From the NCBI RefSeq assembly GCF_022759505.1, contig NZ_CP094289.1, positions 496,001-560,000 of the forward strand: DNA of 64,000 bases, written 5' to 3'. This DNA comes from Georgenia sp. TF02-10. GTDB taxonomy: Bacteria; Actinomycetota; Actinomycetes; Actinomycetales; Actinomycetaceae. Below are positions 51,290 through 60,163 of the stretch, one piece after another. A model generated the notes under the pieces. The model saw only the letters and a list, made by a program, of their open reading frames with translations, had not been told where the DNA came from and searched no databases. Every line of letters starts with the position of its first letter. Position 1 is the first letter of the stretch. Both the position numbers and the translations under genes were made by a program.

Positions 51290-52257
51290 GGCAGCCGGAA
51301 CCCGGCGTCGGCCAGGACCTGGCGGCCCTGCTCGCCGGTGACCGTCTCGACCCAGAGCCGGGCGAGGCCGGGGTCTTCGGCGTCGGCCAGGACGGCGAGC
51401 GGGTACCGGTTGACCACCTCGGCGGCGCCGGGGACCGCGATGACCTCGACCGCGTCCCCGGCCGCCGTGGCGTCGGTGGTGTAGACGAGGCCGGCGTCGG
51501 CCTGGCCGGCGGTGACCTTGCCGAGCACGTCGGTGACGCTGGACTCCTCGCTCACCGGTGCCAGCGTGACGCCCGCGCGGTCGGCGAGCTGGGCGGTGGC
51601 CGCCCCGCAGGGCACCTGCGGCGCGCACACGACCAGGTGGGCCTCGTCGAGGCTGGCGTCCAGGCCGGTGACGCCCGCCGGGTTGCCCGGCGGCACCACC
51701 AGGGTCAGCACGTTCTCGGCGAAGATCGTCGGCTCGGCGGCGACCACGCCCGCGGCGACGGCGTCCGCCATGGTGGTTTCGTCGGCGGTGGCGAGGACGT
51801 CGGCCGGCGCGCCGGCGCCAACCTGCGCGACCAGGTCCGCGGAGCCGGCGAAGGAGAACGTGACGCGCACCCCGGGGTGCTGCGCCTCCAGCGTCTCGGC
51901 GATGTCCGTGAACACCCGGGTCAGCGAGGCCGCGGCGAAGACCGTGAGCTCGCCCGACGGCGACTCTCCGGCTGCCTCGGTTGCGGTGCCCGCGGGGGTG
52001 CCCGCCGTCCAGTCGGCCGCGCCCGTGCCCGGGTCTGCCGCCGACCCCCCGCACGCCGCGAGGGCGGGGAGCAGGGCCAGGGCCGCCGCGGCGACGAGCC
52101 GGCCGCGGACGAGGCGGCGGCCGCTGGTGCTGGTGCTGGTGCTGGTACCGGTGCGGGACATGGCGCCGGGCGGACCGACTGTGGTGGCGGGGCCGGCGCC
52201 GGCCGCGGAGGGGGTAGCCATGTCGGTGGCGGTGGCCGAGGGGTGGCTGCCGTCCAT
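51286..52257 (-). CDS. modA: molybdate-binding lipoprotein ModA
   Basis: 323 residues from the ATG that shares one base with the mop stop. The lipobox LAAC puts the lipid Cys at 69 behind an unusually long N-region; the internal ATG at 52161 would give a normal signal with Cys37 and may be the true start, though it lacks a ribosome binding site. The mature protein matches Mod[50 protein letters not shown] (oxyanion-binding serines), and [18 protein letters not shown] run near residue 38-45 comes from a hexanucleotide repeat. Confidence 0.93.
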   Translation of the reverse strand: MDGSHPSATATDMATPSAAGAGPATTVGPPGAMSRTGTSTSTSTSGRRLVRGRLVAAAALALLPALAACGGSAADPGTGAADWTAGTPAGTATEAAGESPSGELTVFAAASLTRVFTDIAETLEAQHPGVRVTFSFAGSADLVAQVGAGAPADVLATADETTMADAVAAGVVAAEPTIFAENVLTLVVPPGNPAGVTGLDASLDEAHLVVCAPQVPCGAATAQLADRAGVTLAPVSEESSVTDVLGKVTAGQADAGLVYTTDATAAGDAVEVIAVPGAAEVVNRYPLAVLADAEDPGLARLWVETVTGEQGRQVLADAGFRLP

Positions 52258-52667
52258 CAGGACCCCCGCGGCGGCGTCTCGACGATGACGTTGGTGGCCT
52301 TGACCACCGCCGTGGCGAGGCTGCCCGGCTCGAGGCCGAGCTCGGCCGCGGCCTCGCTGCTCATCAGCGAGACGACCCGGTACGGCCCGCACTGGAGCTC
52401 CACCTGGGCCATCACCGTGTCGGTGACGACGCGAGTGACGAGCCCGGTGAACCGGTTCCGGGCCGAGCGGCCCACGCCGTCGGCCGCCGGCGCGGCGGCC
52501 CGGGCGGCCAGCCGCTGGGCGTGCGCGGCGAGGTCGGCGCCGTCGACCACCTTCCGGCCCGACCCGTCGGTGGTCGACTCCAGCGTGCCCTCGTCCACCC
52601 ACCGGCGGACGGTGTCGTCGCTGACCCCGAGGAGCCGGCCCGCCTCGCGGATCCGATACTGCGGCAT
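52257..52667 (-). CDS. HTH-Mop molybdopterin/molybdate-binding protein
   Basis: 136 residues: an excisionase/MerR-like HTH (3-45, [24 protein letters not shown]) and a single Mop/TOBE domain (70-133, [46 protein letters not shown]). Mop domains bind molybdate or tungstate. Fused to an HTH, it likely senses molybdate and controls the mod operon it heads. The ATG at 52667 lies 7 nt after TATGCT, suggesting a leaderless mRNA. It is divergent from jetA. Confidence 0.9.
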   Translation of the reverse strand: MPQYRIREAGRLLGVSDDTVRRWVDEGTLESTTDGSGRKVVDGADLAAHAQRLAARAAAPAADGVGRSARNRFTGLVTRVVTDTVMAQVELQCGPYRVVSLMSSEAAAELGLEPGSLATAVVKATNVIVETPPRGS

Positions 52668-52674
52668 AGCAGGA

Positions 52675-52680
52675 AGCATA
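52675..52680 (-). promoter_or_regulatory. -10 element of the mop-mod operon
   Basis: The minus-strand TATGCT is a near-consensus -10 ending 7 nt before the ATG at 52667, with no Shine-Dalgarno. Confidence 0.5.
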
Positions 52681-52762
52681 GAGCCGCACGCGCGGCGGTC
52701 GAGCCCGATAAGCACCCGGACCGCGGAGAGGCCAGAGAGCGCGCCCCGCACGGCCGGGCCGA

Positions 52763-52799
52763 CGCGGCGGCACGGCCATGCCGTCGCGGCGGCACGGCC
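52763..52799. promoter_or_regulatory. 22-bp-spaced direct repeats upstream of jetA
   Basis: CGCGGCGGCACGGCC at 52763-52777 is repeated at 52785-52799, two helical turns apart, just upstream of the jetA -10. It could be an activator or repressor site, or a simple duplication. Confidence 0.4.
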
Positions 52800-52816
52800 G
52801 TGTCGGTCCCAGCCCA

Positions 52817-52822
52817 TAGAGT
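52817..52822 (+). promoter_or_regulatory. -10 element of the Wadjet operon
   Basis: TAGAGT ends 7 nt before the jetA GTG at 52830, predicting a leaderless jetABCD message. Confidence 0.4.
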
Positions 52823-52829
52823 CGTGCGG

Positions 52830-54281
52830 GTGAGCGTGCTGCACAGCGCGCTGGCCGCGCAGCGGCTGATCGCGGAGAGCCCGGCCTGGTCGCTGCTGCG
52901 CGCCCAGCACGCCGGACCCATGGTTGCCATCCTCGGCGCGCACCTGGCGGGCGAGGACAAGCGCCTGCCCGCCCCGGTGCTCTTCGAGCGGGTGGAGGAG
53001 GACCTGGCGTTGCTGCGCGACCACGGCCTGGACCTCCCGCAGACCGCCCAGGCCTACTGCGCCGCCTGGCGCGAGGCCGGCTTCCTCATCCGCCGCGCCG
53101 CCGAGGGCGCCCGGGACGAGACCTTCGAGCTGTCCGAGGGCGCGCTGACCGCCATCCGGTTCGTCAACCAGCTCGCCGCACCCCGCCAGAGCGTCACCGA
53201 GTCCCGGCTGTCCCTCATCCTCGAGCGGGTCCGGGCCCTCGCCGTCGAGACCGACCCCGACGCCACCTCCCGGCTCGCCGCGCTCCGGGAGCAGCGGGAC
53301 CGCCTGGACGCCGAGATCGAGCGGGTGGCCGCCGGGGACTTCGAGGTGCTGCCCGCCGACCGGGCCATGGAGCGGGTGCTGGACATCCTCGGGCTGGCCG
53401 CGGAGATCCCGGCGGACTTCGCCCGGGTGCGGGCCGAGATGGAGCAGATCAACCGGTCGTTGCGGGAGCGGCTGATCGAGCAGGCCGAGACCCGCGGCGC
53501 GGTGCTGGAGGACATCTTCCGCGGCGTGGACCACCTCGCCGAGTCCGACGCCGGCCGCAGCTTCAACGGGTTCTACTCCCTGGTCCTGGACGCGGAGCGG
53601 GCGACGGCGTTCGAGGACGACGTCGCCAACGTCCTGGAGCGGGCCTTCGCCGACGGGCTCACAGCCGAGCAGGCCCGGGTGCTGCGCCGGATGCTGCCCG
53701 CCCTGCAGGACAGCAGCGGCGAGATCCACGACGTCATGACGGCGTTCAGCCGGTCCCTGCGCCGGTTCGTGCAGAGCCAGCAGTTCCAGGAGGACCGCCG
53801 GATCAACACCCTGCTGCGCCAGGCGCTGGGCGAGGCCATGCGGCTGTCCGAGGAGGTCCCGCCCTTCCGCCGCACCTCCCTGACCCTGGACCTCAGCGCG
53901 GTGCCGCTGGACTCCGTCGCCGTGCTGCGCCCGCACAACCCGGCCGACTCCGAGACCGTCGAGGACGTCACCGCCCGGGAAGCCCCGCCGGTCGACGTCG
54001 CCCGGCTCCGCGAGCTCGCCCGCGCCTCGGAGATCGACCTCAAGGAGCTCACCCGCAACGTCAACGACGTGCTCCGGCGCCGCGGTCCGGTCACCATCGG
54101 GGAGGTCCTCGCCGAGCACCCCGCCACCCAGGGGGTGGCCAGCGTCGTCGGGCTGCTGGTGCTGGCCGAGCAGCACGGCGCGGCGCTGACCGGCGCCGAG
54201 ACCGTGCGGTGGGTTTCCGGCACCGGGGTGCCGCGCGTCGGGTCCGTCCCGCTGCACCTGTTCGAGGAGGCGGTTCCGTGA
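52830..54281 (+). CDS. jetA: Wadjet type I subunit JetA (DUF3375)
   Basis: 483-residue DUF3375 protein, the MukF/kleisin-associated winged-helix-type subunit of the Wadjet SMC complex. It begins SVLHSALAAQRLIAESPAWSLLRAQHAG, as in the family. Helical coiled regions lie at about 100-300 (SRLAALREQRDRLDAEIERVAAGDFEVL, ARVRAEMEQINRSLRERLIEQ), and SDAGRSFNGFYSLVLDAE is a conserved stretch. Wadjet complexes recognise and cleave small circular DNA such as plasmids. It is the first gene of jetABCD; the jetB GTG overlaps its stop. No transmembrane or catalytic motif is seen, as expected. Confidence 0.94.
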   Translation: MSVLHSALAAQRLIAESPAWSLLRAQHAGPMVAILGAHLAGEDKRLPAPVLFERVEEDLALLRDHGLDLPQTAQAYCAAWREAGFLIRRAAEGARDETFELSEGALTAIRFVNQLAAPRQSVTESRLSLILERVRALAVETDPDATSRLAALREQRDRLDAEIERVAAGDFEVLPADRAMERVLDILGLAAEIPADFARVRAEMEQINRSLRERLIEQAETRGAVLEDIFRGVDHLAESDAGRSFNGFYSLVLDAERATAFEDDVANVLERAFADGLTAEQARVLRRMLPALQDSSGEIHDVMTAFSRSLRRFVQSQQFQEDRRINTLLRQALGEAMRLSEEVPPFRRTSLTLDLSAVPLDSVAVLRPHNPADSETVEDVTAREAPPVDVARLRELARASEIDLKELTRNVNDVLRRRGPVTIGEVLAEHPATQGVASVVGLLVLAEQHGAALTGAETVRWVSGTGVPRVGSVPLHLFEEAVP

Positions 54282-55207
54282 CCGAGACCGACGGCGCCGA
54301 CGTCACCGACGCGGGCCTCACCGGTCCCGGCCTCACCGACGCCGGCGAGGGCGTCCTCGCCGATCAGGCACCGGCCGACGGCGGCCTGTGGCCCGGTGAC
54401 ACCGGGACGCTGCGGGAGCCCTCGCGCCGCGCCCTCGTCCAGCTGCTCCGCGGGCCCTACGTCTCCGCCGACCGGCAGGGCCACCTGTGGCGCGCCGTCC
54501 TGAACGACGAGGCGGCCATCCGCTCCCGCCTCGCCGACGTCTTCCTCGACCTCGTCGTCGACACCGAGGCGCAGGTGGCGTTCGTCCGCAACGCCGACAC
54601 CGGCGGCCTCGACGCCCCGCGGGTGGTCCGGTCCGCGCCGATGACGTTCATGGACACCGCGCTGGTGCTGCACCTGCGCCAGCTGCTGCTCCAGTCCGCC
54701 GGGAGCGAGCGGGTCATCGTCGGCCAGGACGAGGTCAGCGACCAGCTCCAGGTCTACCGCGGCCGGGACAACGCCGACCCGGCCATGTTCGGCAAGCGGA
54801 TCAACGCCTCCTGGCGCAAGCTCGAGCAGTACGGCATCCTCGCCCGGACCAGCACCGAGGGGCGCTACGAGATCTCCCCGGTCCTGCGGCTGGTCTTCGG
54901 CGCCGAGGAGATCGCCGCCGTCCAGGCCGAGTACGCGCGGCTGGCCGACGGCGGCCGAACCCCGGGCAGCACCGGGTCACCGGCCGGGCCGACCACCGAC
55001 GACGCCGCGGGCGACGACGGCGGGGTCGACCCTGGCACCGACGACGTCGCGAGCGACGGCGTCCGGTCGGCTGTCACGGGCGCGGCGATCGGCGATGTCG
55101 GTGGCACGTCCCATGATGGGCCGAGACCGGCACCGGACGAGGACGGGACGCCGGCACCGGGCGAGGACGGGACGCCGGTTCCCGGCGAGGACGAGGGAGA
55201 GACGTGA
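54278..55207 (+). CDS. jetB: Wadjet type I subunit JetB (DUF4194), with acidic tail
   Basis: 309 residues. The DUF4194 core spans about 45-222 (RRALVQLLRGPYVSADRQGHLWRAVLNDEAAIRSRLADVFLDLVVD ... MTFMDTALVLHLRQLLLQ ... SWRKLEQYGILAR), corresponding to the MukE-like winged-helix subunit. A 45-residue acidic N-terminus and a disordered acidic C-terminal tail (about 227-309) with PAPDEDGT/PAPGEDGT/PVPGEDEG repeats flank it. The tail is longer than I would expect for the family. GTG starts and overlaps join it to jetA and jetC. Confidence 0.92.
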   Translation: MTETDGADVTDAGLTGPGLTDAGEGVLADQAPADGGLWPGDTGTLREPSRRALVQLLRGPYVSADRQGHLWRAVLNDEAAIRSRLADVFLDLVVDTEAQVAFVRNADTGGLDAPRVVRSAPMTFMDTALVLHLRQLLLQSAGSERVIVGQDEVSDQLQVYRGRDNADPAMFGKRINASWRKLEQYGILARTSTEGRYEISPVLRLVFGAEEIAAVQAEYARLADGGRTPGSTGSPAGPTTDDAAGDDGGVDPGTDDVASDGVRSAVTGAAIGDVGGTSHDGPRPAPDEDGTPAPGEDGTPVPGEDEGET

Positions 55208-58200
55208 GCACCGACGTCGTGGAGCACCCGGGCCAGTGGCGGCTGGACCGCATCGAGCTGGTCAACTGGGGCACGTTCGACGGCCACCACCGCCTCGACC
55301 TCGCCCGCAAGGGCTTCCTGCTCACCGGCGCCTCCGGGTCGGGCAAGTCCTCCCTGGTCGACGCCGTCGCCGCCGTCCTCGTCCCGCGCGGCAAGCTCCG
55401 GTTCAACGCCGCCGCGGCCGACGGCGCGAGCCGGCGGGCGGACCGGACCACCGCCAGCTACGTCCGCGGGGCATGGCGGCGCCAGGCGGACGAGGAGACC
55501 GGCGAGATCGTCAGCGAGTACCTCCGCCCGGGCGCCACCTGGAGCGGGATCCTGCTGCGCTACGCCGACGGCCGTGGACGGACGGTGAGCCTGGTCAAGC
55601 TCTACCACCTGCGCCGCGGGGCGAACACGCCGGCCGAGGCCACCGAGCTGAACGTGCTGCTCCAGGAGGACGTCGACCTCCTGGACTTCCAGGCCTTCGC
55701 CCGCAACGGGCTGGACGTGCGCCGGATCAAGGCGCACTGGCCGCAGGCCACGGTCACCGACAAGCACTCCACCTTCGCCGCCCGGTTCTGCCGGATCCTG
55801 GGGATCGCCGGGGAGAACGCCCTGGTCCTGCTGCACAAGACCCAGTCCGCCAAGAGCCTGGAGAACCTCGACGACCTCTTCCGCAGCTTCATGCTCGACG
55901 AGCCGCGCACCCGGAAGATGGCCGAGACCGCCGTCGAGCAGTTCGCCGAGCTCTCCCAGGCGCACACCCTCGTCGTCGAGGCGCGCCAGCAGGTCGACCA
56001 CCTCGCCGCGCTCGAGCCGCAGGCCCGCGCCTACGACGAGCACATCGAAGCCGCCGCGGCCGCCGAGCGCCTCTCCGCCGCCCTGGAGCCGTTCAAGAAC
56101 GCCTGGAAGCTCGACCTGGCCGAGCAGGAGCGCAGCACCGCCGAGTCCGAGCTGCGCACCGCCGAGCACGGCCTCGCTGCCGCCGAGGCCACCACCGCCG
56201 ACGCCGACACCGCCCTGGACCAGGCCCGCCGGCTGGTCGCCGAGCGCGGCGGGGACGCCCTGGCGGTGCAGAAGAAGCAGGTCGAGCTCGACGCCCAGCA
56301 CCTGGCCGCCGTGCGCAAGGGCCGGGCCGAGCTCGCCGAGGACCTGACCGCCGTCGGCATCGCCCTGCCGGAGACCTTCGCCGAGTACGAGGAGCTGCGG
56401 GCCACCGCCCGCACCGAGCTCGCCGGGCTGGCCCGCGCCCAGGACCAGGCCCGCGAGCAGGTCGGCGCCCTGTACGAGACCCGCGCCGAGGTCCAGACCC
56501 GGCTCGCCGCCGTCGCGGAGGAGCTGACCGCCCTCAAGGGCGTGCGGTCCAACCTCGACGCCCGCCTGCTGCAGGCCCGCCGCCTGGTCTGCCAGGAGAC
56601 CGGCCTGACCCCCGCGACCCTGCCCTTCGCCGGCGAGCTGGTGCAGGTCCGGCCCGAGCACGCGGACTGGACCGGCGCCATCGAGCGCGTCCTGCGGCCG
56701 CTGGCCACCGTCATGCTCGTCCCGGCCGCGCACCGGGAGCGGGTCGCGGCCGCCGTCGACGGCGTCCACCTCGGGACCCGGCTCGTCTTCGAGGCCGTGC
56801 CCACCGAGGTCGAGCCGCCCCGCCCGGTCGCCGCCGAGACGTCGCTGGTCCACCGCGTCGAGGTCGCCCCCGGCCCGATGGCCGCCTGGCTGCACGCCAC
56901 GCTCTCCCGCTCCTACGACTACGCCTGCGTCGCCGGCCCGGCCGAGCTGCACCGCCACGACCGCGCCGTGACCCGGGCCGGGCAGGTCAAGCGCGGCCGC
57001 GGCCGGTACGAGAAGGACGACCGGTTCCGGGTCGACGACCGGGCCCGGTGGGTGCTCGGCTTCGACAACGCCGACAAGGTGGAGCACTTCCTGGCCCGAC
57101 GGAGGGCGGTGGAGGCCGAGCTGGCCGCCGTCGACAGGCGCCTGGCCGACGCCGAGCGCGCCCGGGTGGGCGCCCAGCGCCGGGCCGACGTGCTGCGCAC
57201 GCTGGAGCGGCGCGGGTGGGCCGACCTGGACGTCGGCGCCGCCGAGGACGCCCTGCTCCGCAACCAGGCCCGGCTCGACGAGCTGCGCCTGGGCAACACC
57301 GACCTGCGCGCCGCCGAGGCCGCGGAGCACCGGGCCACCGCCGACCTCGCCGCCGCCAAGGAGGCGGAGCAGGCACGGCGCGGCGCCGTCGCCGAGGCCC
57401 GGGCCCGGCTCAACCAGATCGACCGGGTCCTCGCTGAGCTGCGGCCCGCCGTCGCCGACGGCGTCCCGCTCCCGCACCAGGAGGAGCTCGAGCGGCGCTT
57501 CCACGCCAGCAAGCACGCGCGCAGCATCACCCACCGCACGATCGACGACATCGCCGTCCGGGTGGCCAAGGGGCTGGCCGCCGAGCAGAAGGCCGCGACC
57601 GAGGCCGCCCAGGACGCCGAGAAGCGGATCCTGGAGATGGCCGGCGCCTTCCTGCGCCGGTGGCCCGCGCTGGCCGGCAACCTCACCGCGCACGTGGCGG
57701 ACCGCGGCGGCTTCCTGCAGATCCTCGACCGGCTCCGGGCGGACCGGCTGCCAGAGTTCGAGCAGCGGTTCTTCGACCTGCTGGAGAGCCAGTCCCGGCG
57801 CAACGTCGGCCAGCTCGCCAGCGAGATCCGCCGCGCGCCGGGGGAGATCCGGGACCGCATCGCCCCGGTCAACACCTCGCTGCGCCGCTCCCGCTTCGAC
57901 GTCGGCCGGTACCTGCAGATCCGGGTGACGGACAACCGCTCCGCGGCCGCCAAGGAGTTCCTCGCCGACCTGCAGACCATCGCCTCGGACTCCTGGCAGG
58001 ACCACGACCGCGCCTCGGCCGAGGCGACCTACACCGTGCTCGCCCGGATCATGGGACGGCTGACCTCCTCGGAGAGCGGGGACCGCGCCTGGCAGGACCT
58101 GTGCCTGGACACCCGCCGGCACGTCCGCTTCACCGCCTACGAGGTGGACGAGGCCGGGGCGGTCGTCAGCGTGCACGACTCCGGCTCCGGCCTCTCCGGC

Positions 58201-58692
58201 GGGCAGAAGCAGAAGCTGGTGGTCTTCTGCCTCGCCGCGGCGCTGCGCTACCAGCTCGCGACCGACGGCGCCGAGGTGCCCAGCTACGGCACGGTCATCC
58301 TGGACGAGGCCTTCGACAAGGCCGATGCCACCTTCACCCGGATGGCGATGGACATCTTCGCCGAGTTCGGCTTCCACATGGTCCTCGCCACCCCGCTCAA
58401 GCTCCTCCAGACCCTGGAGGAGTACGTCGGCGGGATCGGGCTGGCGGTGTGCCGCGACCGGCAGCAGTCCACCGTCGGCGTGGTCTCCGTCGACGACGCG
58501 AGCCTGGTCACTGCGCTGGCCGAGGACGGGGTCGGCGCCGGCGCCGACGGCGCGAACGGCCGGAGCGGCGCGGACAGCCGCATCGGCGCTGCTGTCGGCG
58601 TCCAGGCCGACGGCGGCCGGCCCGGCGACGAGGGCCGCTCGCCCGACGGCGGGGGCGTCGTCGTCGACACCCTCCCGCTCGACCTGTCGTGA
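55204..58692 (+). CDS. jetC: Wadjet type I SMC-like ATPase JetC
   Basis: 1162-residue SMC/MukB-like ATPase. Walker A GASGSGKSS is at 42-50 (Lys48), the ABC signature LSGGQKQK at 997-1004, and Walker B VILDEAFDKAD from 1031 with Asp1034/Glu1035. Two long Ala/Glu/Arg-rich coiled coils (about 260-480 and 600-850) flank a hinge-like region near 490-600. JetC dimers extrude DNA loops to sense plasmid size before JetD cuts. The last about 55 residues are a Gly/Asp-rich low-complexity tail ending VVVDTLPLDLS. GTG overlaps the jetB stop; jetD follows after 13 nt. Confidence 0.95.
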   Translation: MSTDVVEHPGQWRLDRIELVNWGTFDGHHRLDLARKGFLLTGASGSGKSSLVDAVAAVLVPRGKLRFNAAAADGASRRADRTTASYVRGAWRRQADEETGEIVSEYLRPGATWSGILLRYADGRGRTVSLVKLYHLRRGANTPAEATELNVLLQEDVDLLDFQAFARNGLDVRRIKAHWPQATVTDKHSTFAARFCRILGIAGENALVLLHKTQSAKSLENLDDLFRSFMLDEPRTRKMAETAVEQFAELSQAHTLVVEARQQVDHLAALEPQARAYDEHIEAAAAAERLSAALEPFKNAWKLDLAEQERSTAESELRTAEHGLAAAEATTADADTALDQARRLVAERGGDALAVQKKQVELDAQHLAAVRKGRAELAEDLTAVGIALPETFAEYEELRATARTELAGLARAQDQAREQVGALYETRAEVQTRLAAVAEELTALKGVRSNLDARLLQARRLVCQETGLTPATLPFAGELVQVRPEHADWTGAIERVLRPLATVMLVPAAHRERVAAAVDGVHLGTRLVFEAVPTEVEPPRPVAAETSLVHRVEVAPGPMAAWLHATLSRSYDYACVAGPAELHRHDRAVTRAGQVKRGRGRYEKDDRFRVDDRARWVLGFDNADKVEHFLARRRAVEAELAAVDRRLADAERARVGAQRRADVLRTLERRGWADLDVGAAEDALLRNQARLDELRLGNTDLRAAEAAEHRATADLAAAKEAEQARRGAVAEARARLNQIDRVLAELRPAVADGVPLPHQEELERRFHASKHARSITHRTIDDIAVRVAKGLAAEQKAATEAAQDAEKRILEMAGAFLRRWPALAGNLTAHVADRGGFLQILDRLRADRLPEFEQRFFDLLESQSRRNVGQLASEIRRAPGEIRDRIAPVNTSLRRSRFDVGRYLQIRVTDNRSAAAKEFLADLQTIASDSWQDHDRASAEATYTVLARIMGRLTSSESGDRAWQDLCLDTRRHVRFTAYEVDEAGAVVSVHDSGSGLSGGQKQKLVVFCLAAALRYQLATDGAEVPSYGTVILDEAFDKADATFTRMAMDIFAEFGFHMVLATPLKLLQTLEEYVGGIGLAVCRDRQQSTVGVVSVDDASLVTALAEDGVGAGADGANGRSGADSRIGAAVGVQADGGRPGDEGRSPDGGGVVVDTLPLDLS

Positions 58693-58705
58693 GGGGAACG
58701 CGGCC

Positions 58706-59929
58706 GTGAGGCGCGCGATGGTCACCGTGGCCGCCGCCCGGGAGGCGGCCCGCCGCAGGTACGACCGGCACGGCGCGGCCTGGGCCGTCGCCGCCGCCCT
58801 CGGTGAGCTCGACGGCGCGCCCGTGCTCGACCTCCCGCTGCACCCGCCCACCGAGGCCGACGCGCTCGCGGACGAGCGGTCGGCCGTCGCCTGGGTCCGG
58901 TCCTGGCGCGACGCCGGCGCCCCGGGCGTGCAGTGGGGACGGCGTCGCTGGGCGAGCGTCGGCGCGCAGGACGTCCCGGAACGCCTCCGGGTCACCGACC
59001 CGGCCGACGTCGCCCGGCTCGCCGGCCGGTCCCCGCACTGGCGGGTGCTCCGGGAGCGGACGGCGGCGCTCGTCGGCGAGTGGGCCGGGCCGGTGGGTGC
59101 GCTGGCGGGCGACGCCGCGCCGAGCGGCGCCGCGGCGGACGATGCCGCGGCGGGCGGTGTTGCGGCGAGCGCCGTGCCCACGGAGGTGCGCCGCCAGGCC
59201 CGCGCCCTCACCGACCTCGACGACGCCGACTTCTGGCGACTGCAGGAGGTGCTCCGCTGGCTCGTCGCCCACCCCGGCTCCGGGCTCTACGTCCGCCAGC
59301 TGCCGGTGCGCGGCGTCGACACCAAGTGGGTCGGGCACCACCGCGGCCTGGTCACCGGGCTGGTCGGGGCCATCACCGGCAGCACCGACCTGGGCCTGGC
59401 CCACCCGCCGGACCTGGTGCGCGTGCGCTTCCTCGACCCGGCCCTCGCCCCCGGCGGGCTGACCGACGTCGCCGCCCCGGTGGCGCAGCTCGACGCGCTG
59501 GGCATCGCGCCGCGCACGGTGCTGGTAGCGGAGAACCTGGAGTCGGTGGTGGCCCTGCCCCCGCTGCCCGGCGCGGTCGCCGTGCACGGCTCGGGCTACG
59601 CCGTCGAGCGGCTCGGCGAGATCTCCTGGGTGCGGGACGGGCGCGTCCTCTACTGGGGCGACCTGGACAGCCACGGCTTCGCCATCCTCGACCGGCTCCG
59701 CGGAGCCTGCCCGGCGGCGGTCTCGGTCCTGATGGACCGCGCCACCCTGGAGGCCCACCGGGACCTGTGGGTGCCCGAGCCCACGCCCAGCCGGGCCGAC
59801 GTCGCCCGGCTCACCCCGGCCGAGGCGGAGGTCCTCGCCGTCCTGCGCGACGAGGGGGACGTGCGGCTGGAGCAGGAGCGGCTGGACTGGGCCACCTGCC
59901 TGGCCACGCTCCGCGCCGCGGCGGGTTGA
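58706..59929 (+). CDS. jetD: Wadjet type I nuclease JetD (DUF3322-DUF2220)
   Basis: 407 residues. The N-terminal DUF3322 arm (about 1-190) is followed by a DUF2220 Toprim-like nuclease domain. The metal residues are visible: Glu276 in VLVAENLESVVALP and Asp319/Asp321 in YWGDLDSHGFAILDRL. This is the topoisomerase VI-like subunit that cleaves plasmid DNA once JetABC has completed loop extrusion. An Ala/Gly/Asp-rich insert (about 130-158) interrupts the N-terminal domain. The GTG at 58706 has GAGGGGAA 6 nt upstream, the only Shine-Dalgarno-led gene of the operon. Confidence 0.94.
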   Translation: MRRAMVTVAAAREAARRRYDRHGAAWAVAAALGELDGAPVLDLPLHPPTEADALADERSAVAWVRSWRDAGAPGVQWGRRRWASVGAQDVPERLRVTDPADVARLAGRSPHWRVLRERTAALVGEWAGPVGALAGDAAPSGAAADDAAAGGVAASAVPTEVRRQARALTDLDDADFWRLQEVLRWLVAHPGSGLYVRQLPVRGVDTKWVGHHRGLVTGLVGAITGSTDLGLAHPPDLVRVRFLDPALAPGGLTDVAAPVAQLDALGIAPRTVLVAENLESVVALPPLPGAVAVHGSGYAVERLGEISWVRDGRVLYWGDLDSHGFAILDRLRGACPAAVSVLMDRATLEAHRDLWVPEPTPSRADVARLTPAEAEVLAVLRDEGDVRLEQERLDWATCLATLRAAAG

Positions 59930-60163
59930 GCGGCGGCGGGCCGAGCGGCGGCGGGCCGAGCGGGCGACGCCGGGACGCCGTCGTGAGGGACGGAAGCGCC
60001 GGGACGCCGTGAACCTCCCGAGGCTCCGCTGACGCCCAGGGCCATGGGGACCATCCTCAGGTACTAATGACAGAAGTTGATCGATCGCGTTGACTCTAGA
60101 TCACGCTCATGCGTACGTTGCCGGAGTGCCGCCGTGCCGGCGGTCCGGTCCCGAGGGAGCCCC
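59930..60163 (+). other. spacer between jetD and the GH112 gene
   Basis: 234 bp. The first part contains two copies of GAGCGGCGGCGGGCC (around 59930-59960) and GCCGGGACGCCG duplicated near 59969 and 59998. The second part, from 60060, is A+T-richer and carries the GH112 promoter. No gene is supported. Confidence 0.5.
60090..60119 (+). promoter_or_regulatory. GH112 promoter with DeoR operator candidate
   Basis: -35 TTGACT (60090-60095), an 18-bp spacer, then TACGTT (60114-60119). Overlapping the -35 and spacer is the reverse complement of TGATCTAGAGT (60093-60103), nearly identical to TGATCTAAAGT at 63258-63268 in front of the SIS gene. Confidence 0.55.

Noticed and set aside
54865-59211. A minus-strand open frame of more than 1400 codons opposite jetB-jetD
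   Set aside because: The opposite strand encodes JetC and JetD with complete catalytic motifs; long antisense frames are expected at this G+C content.
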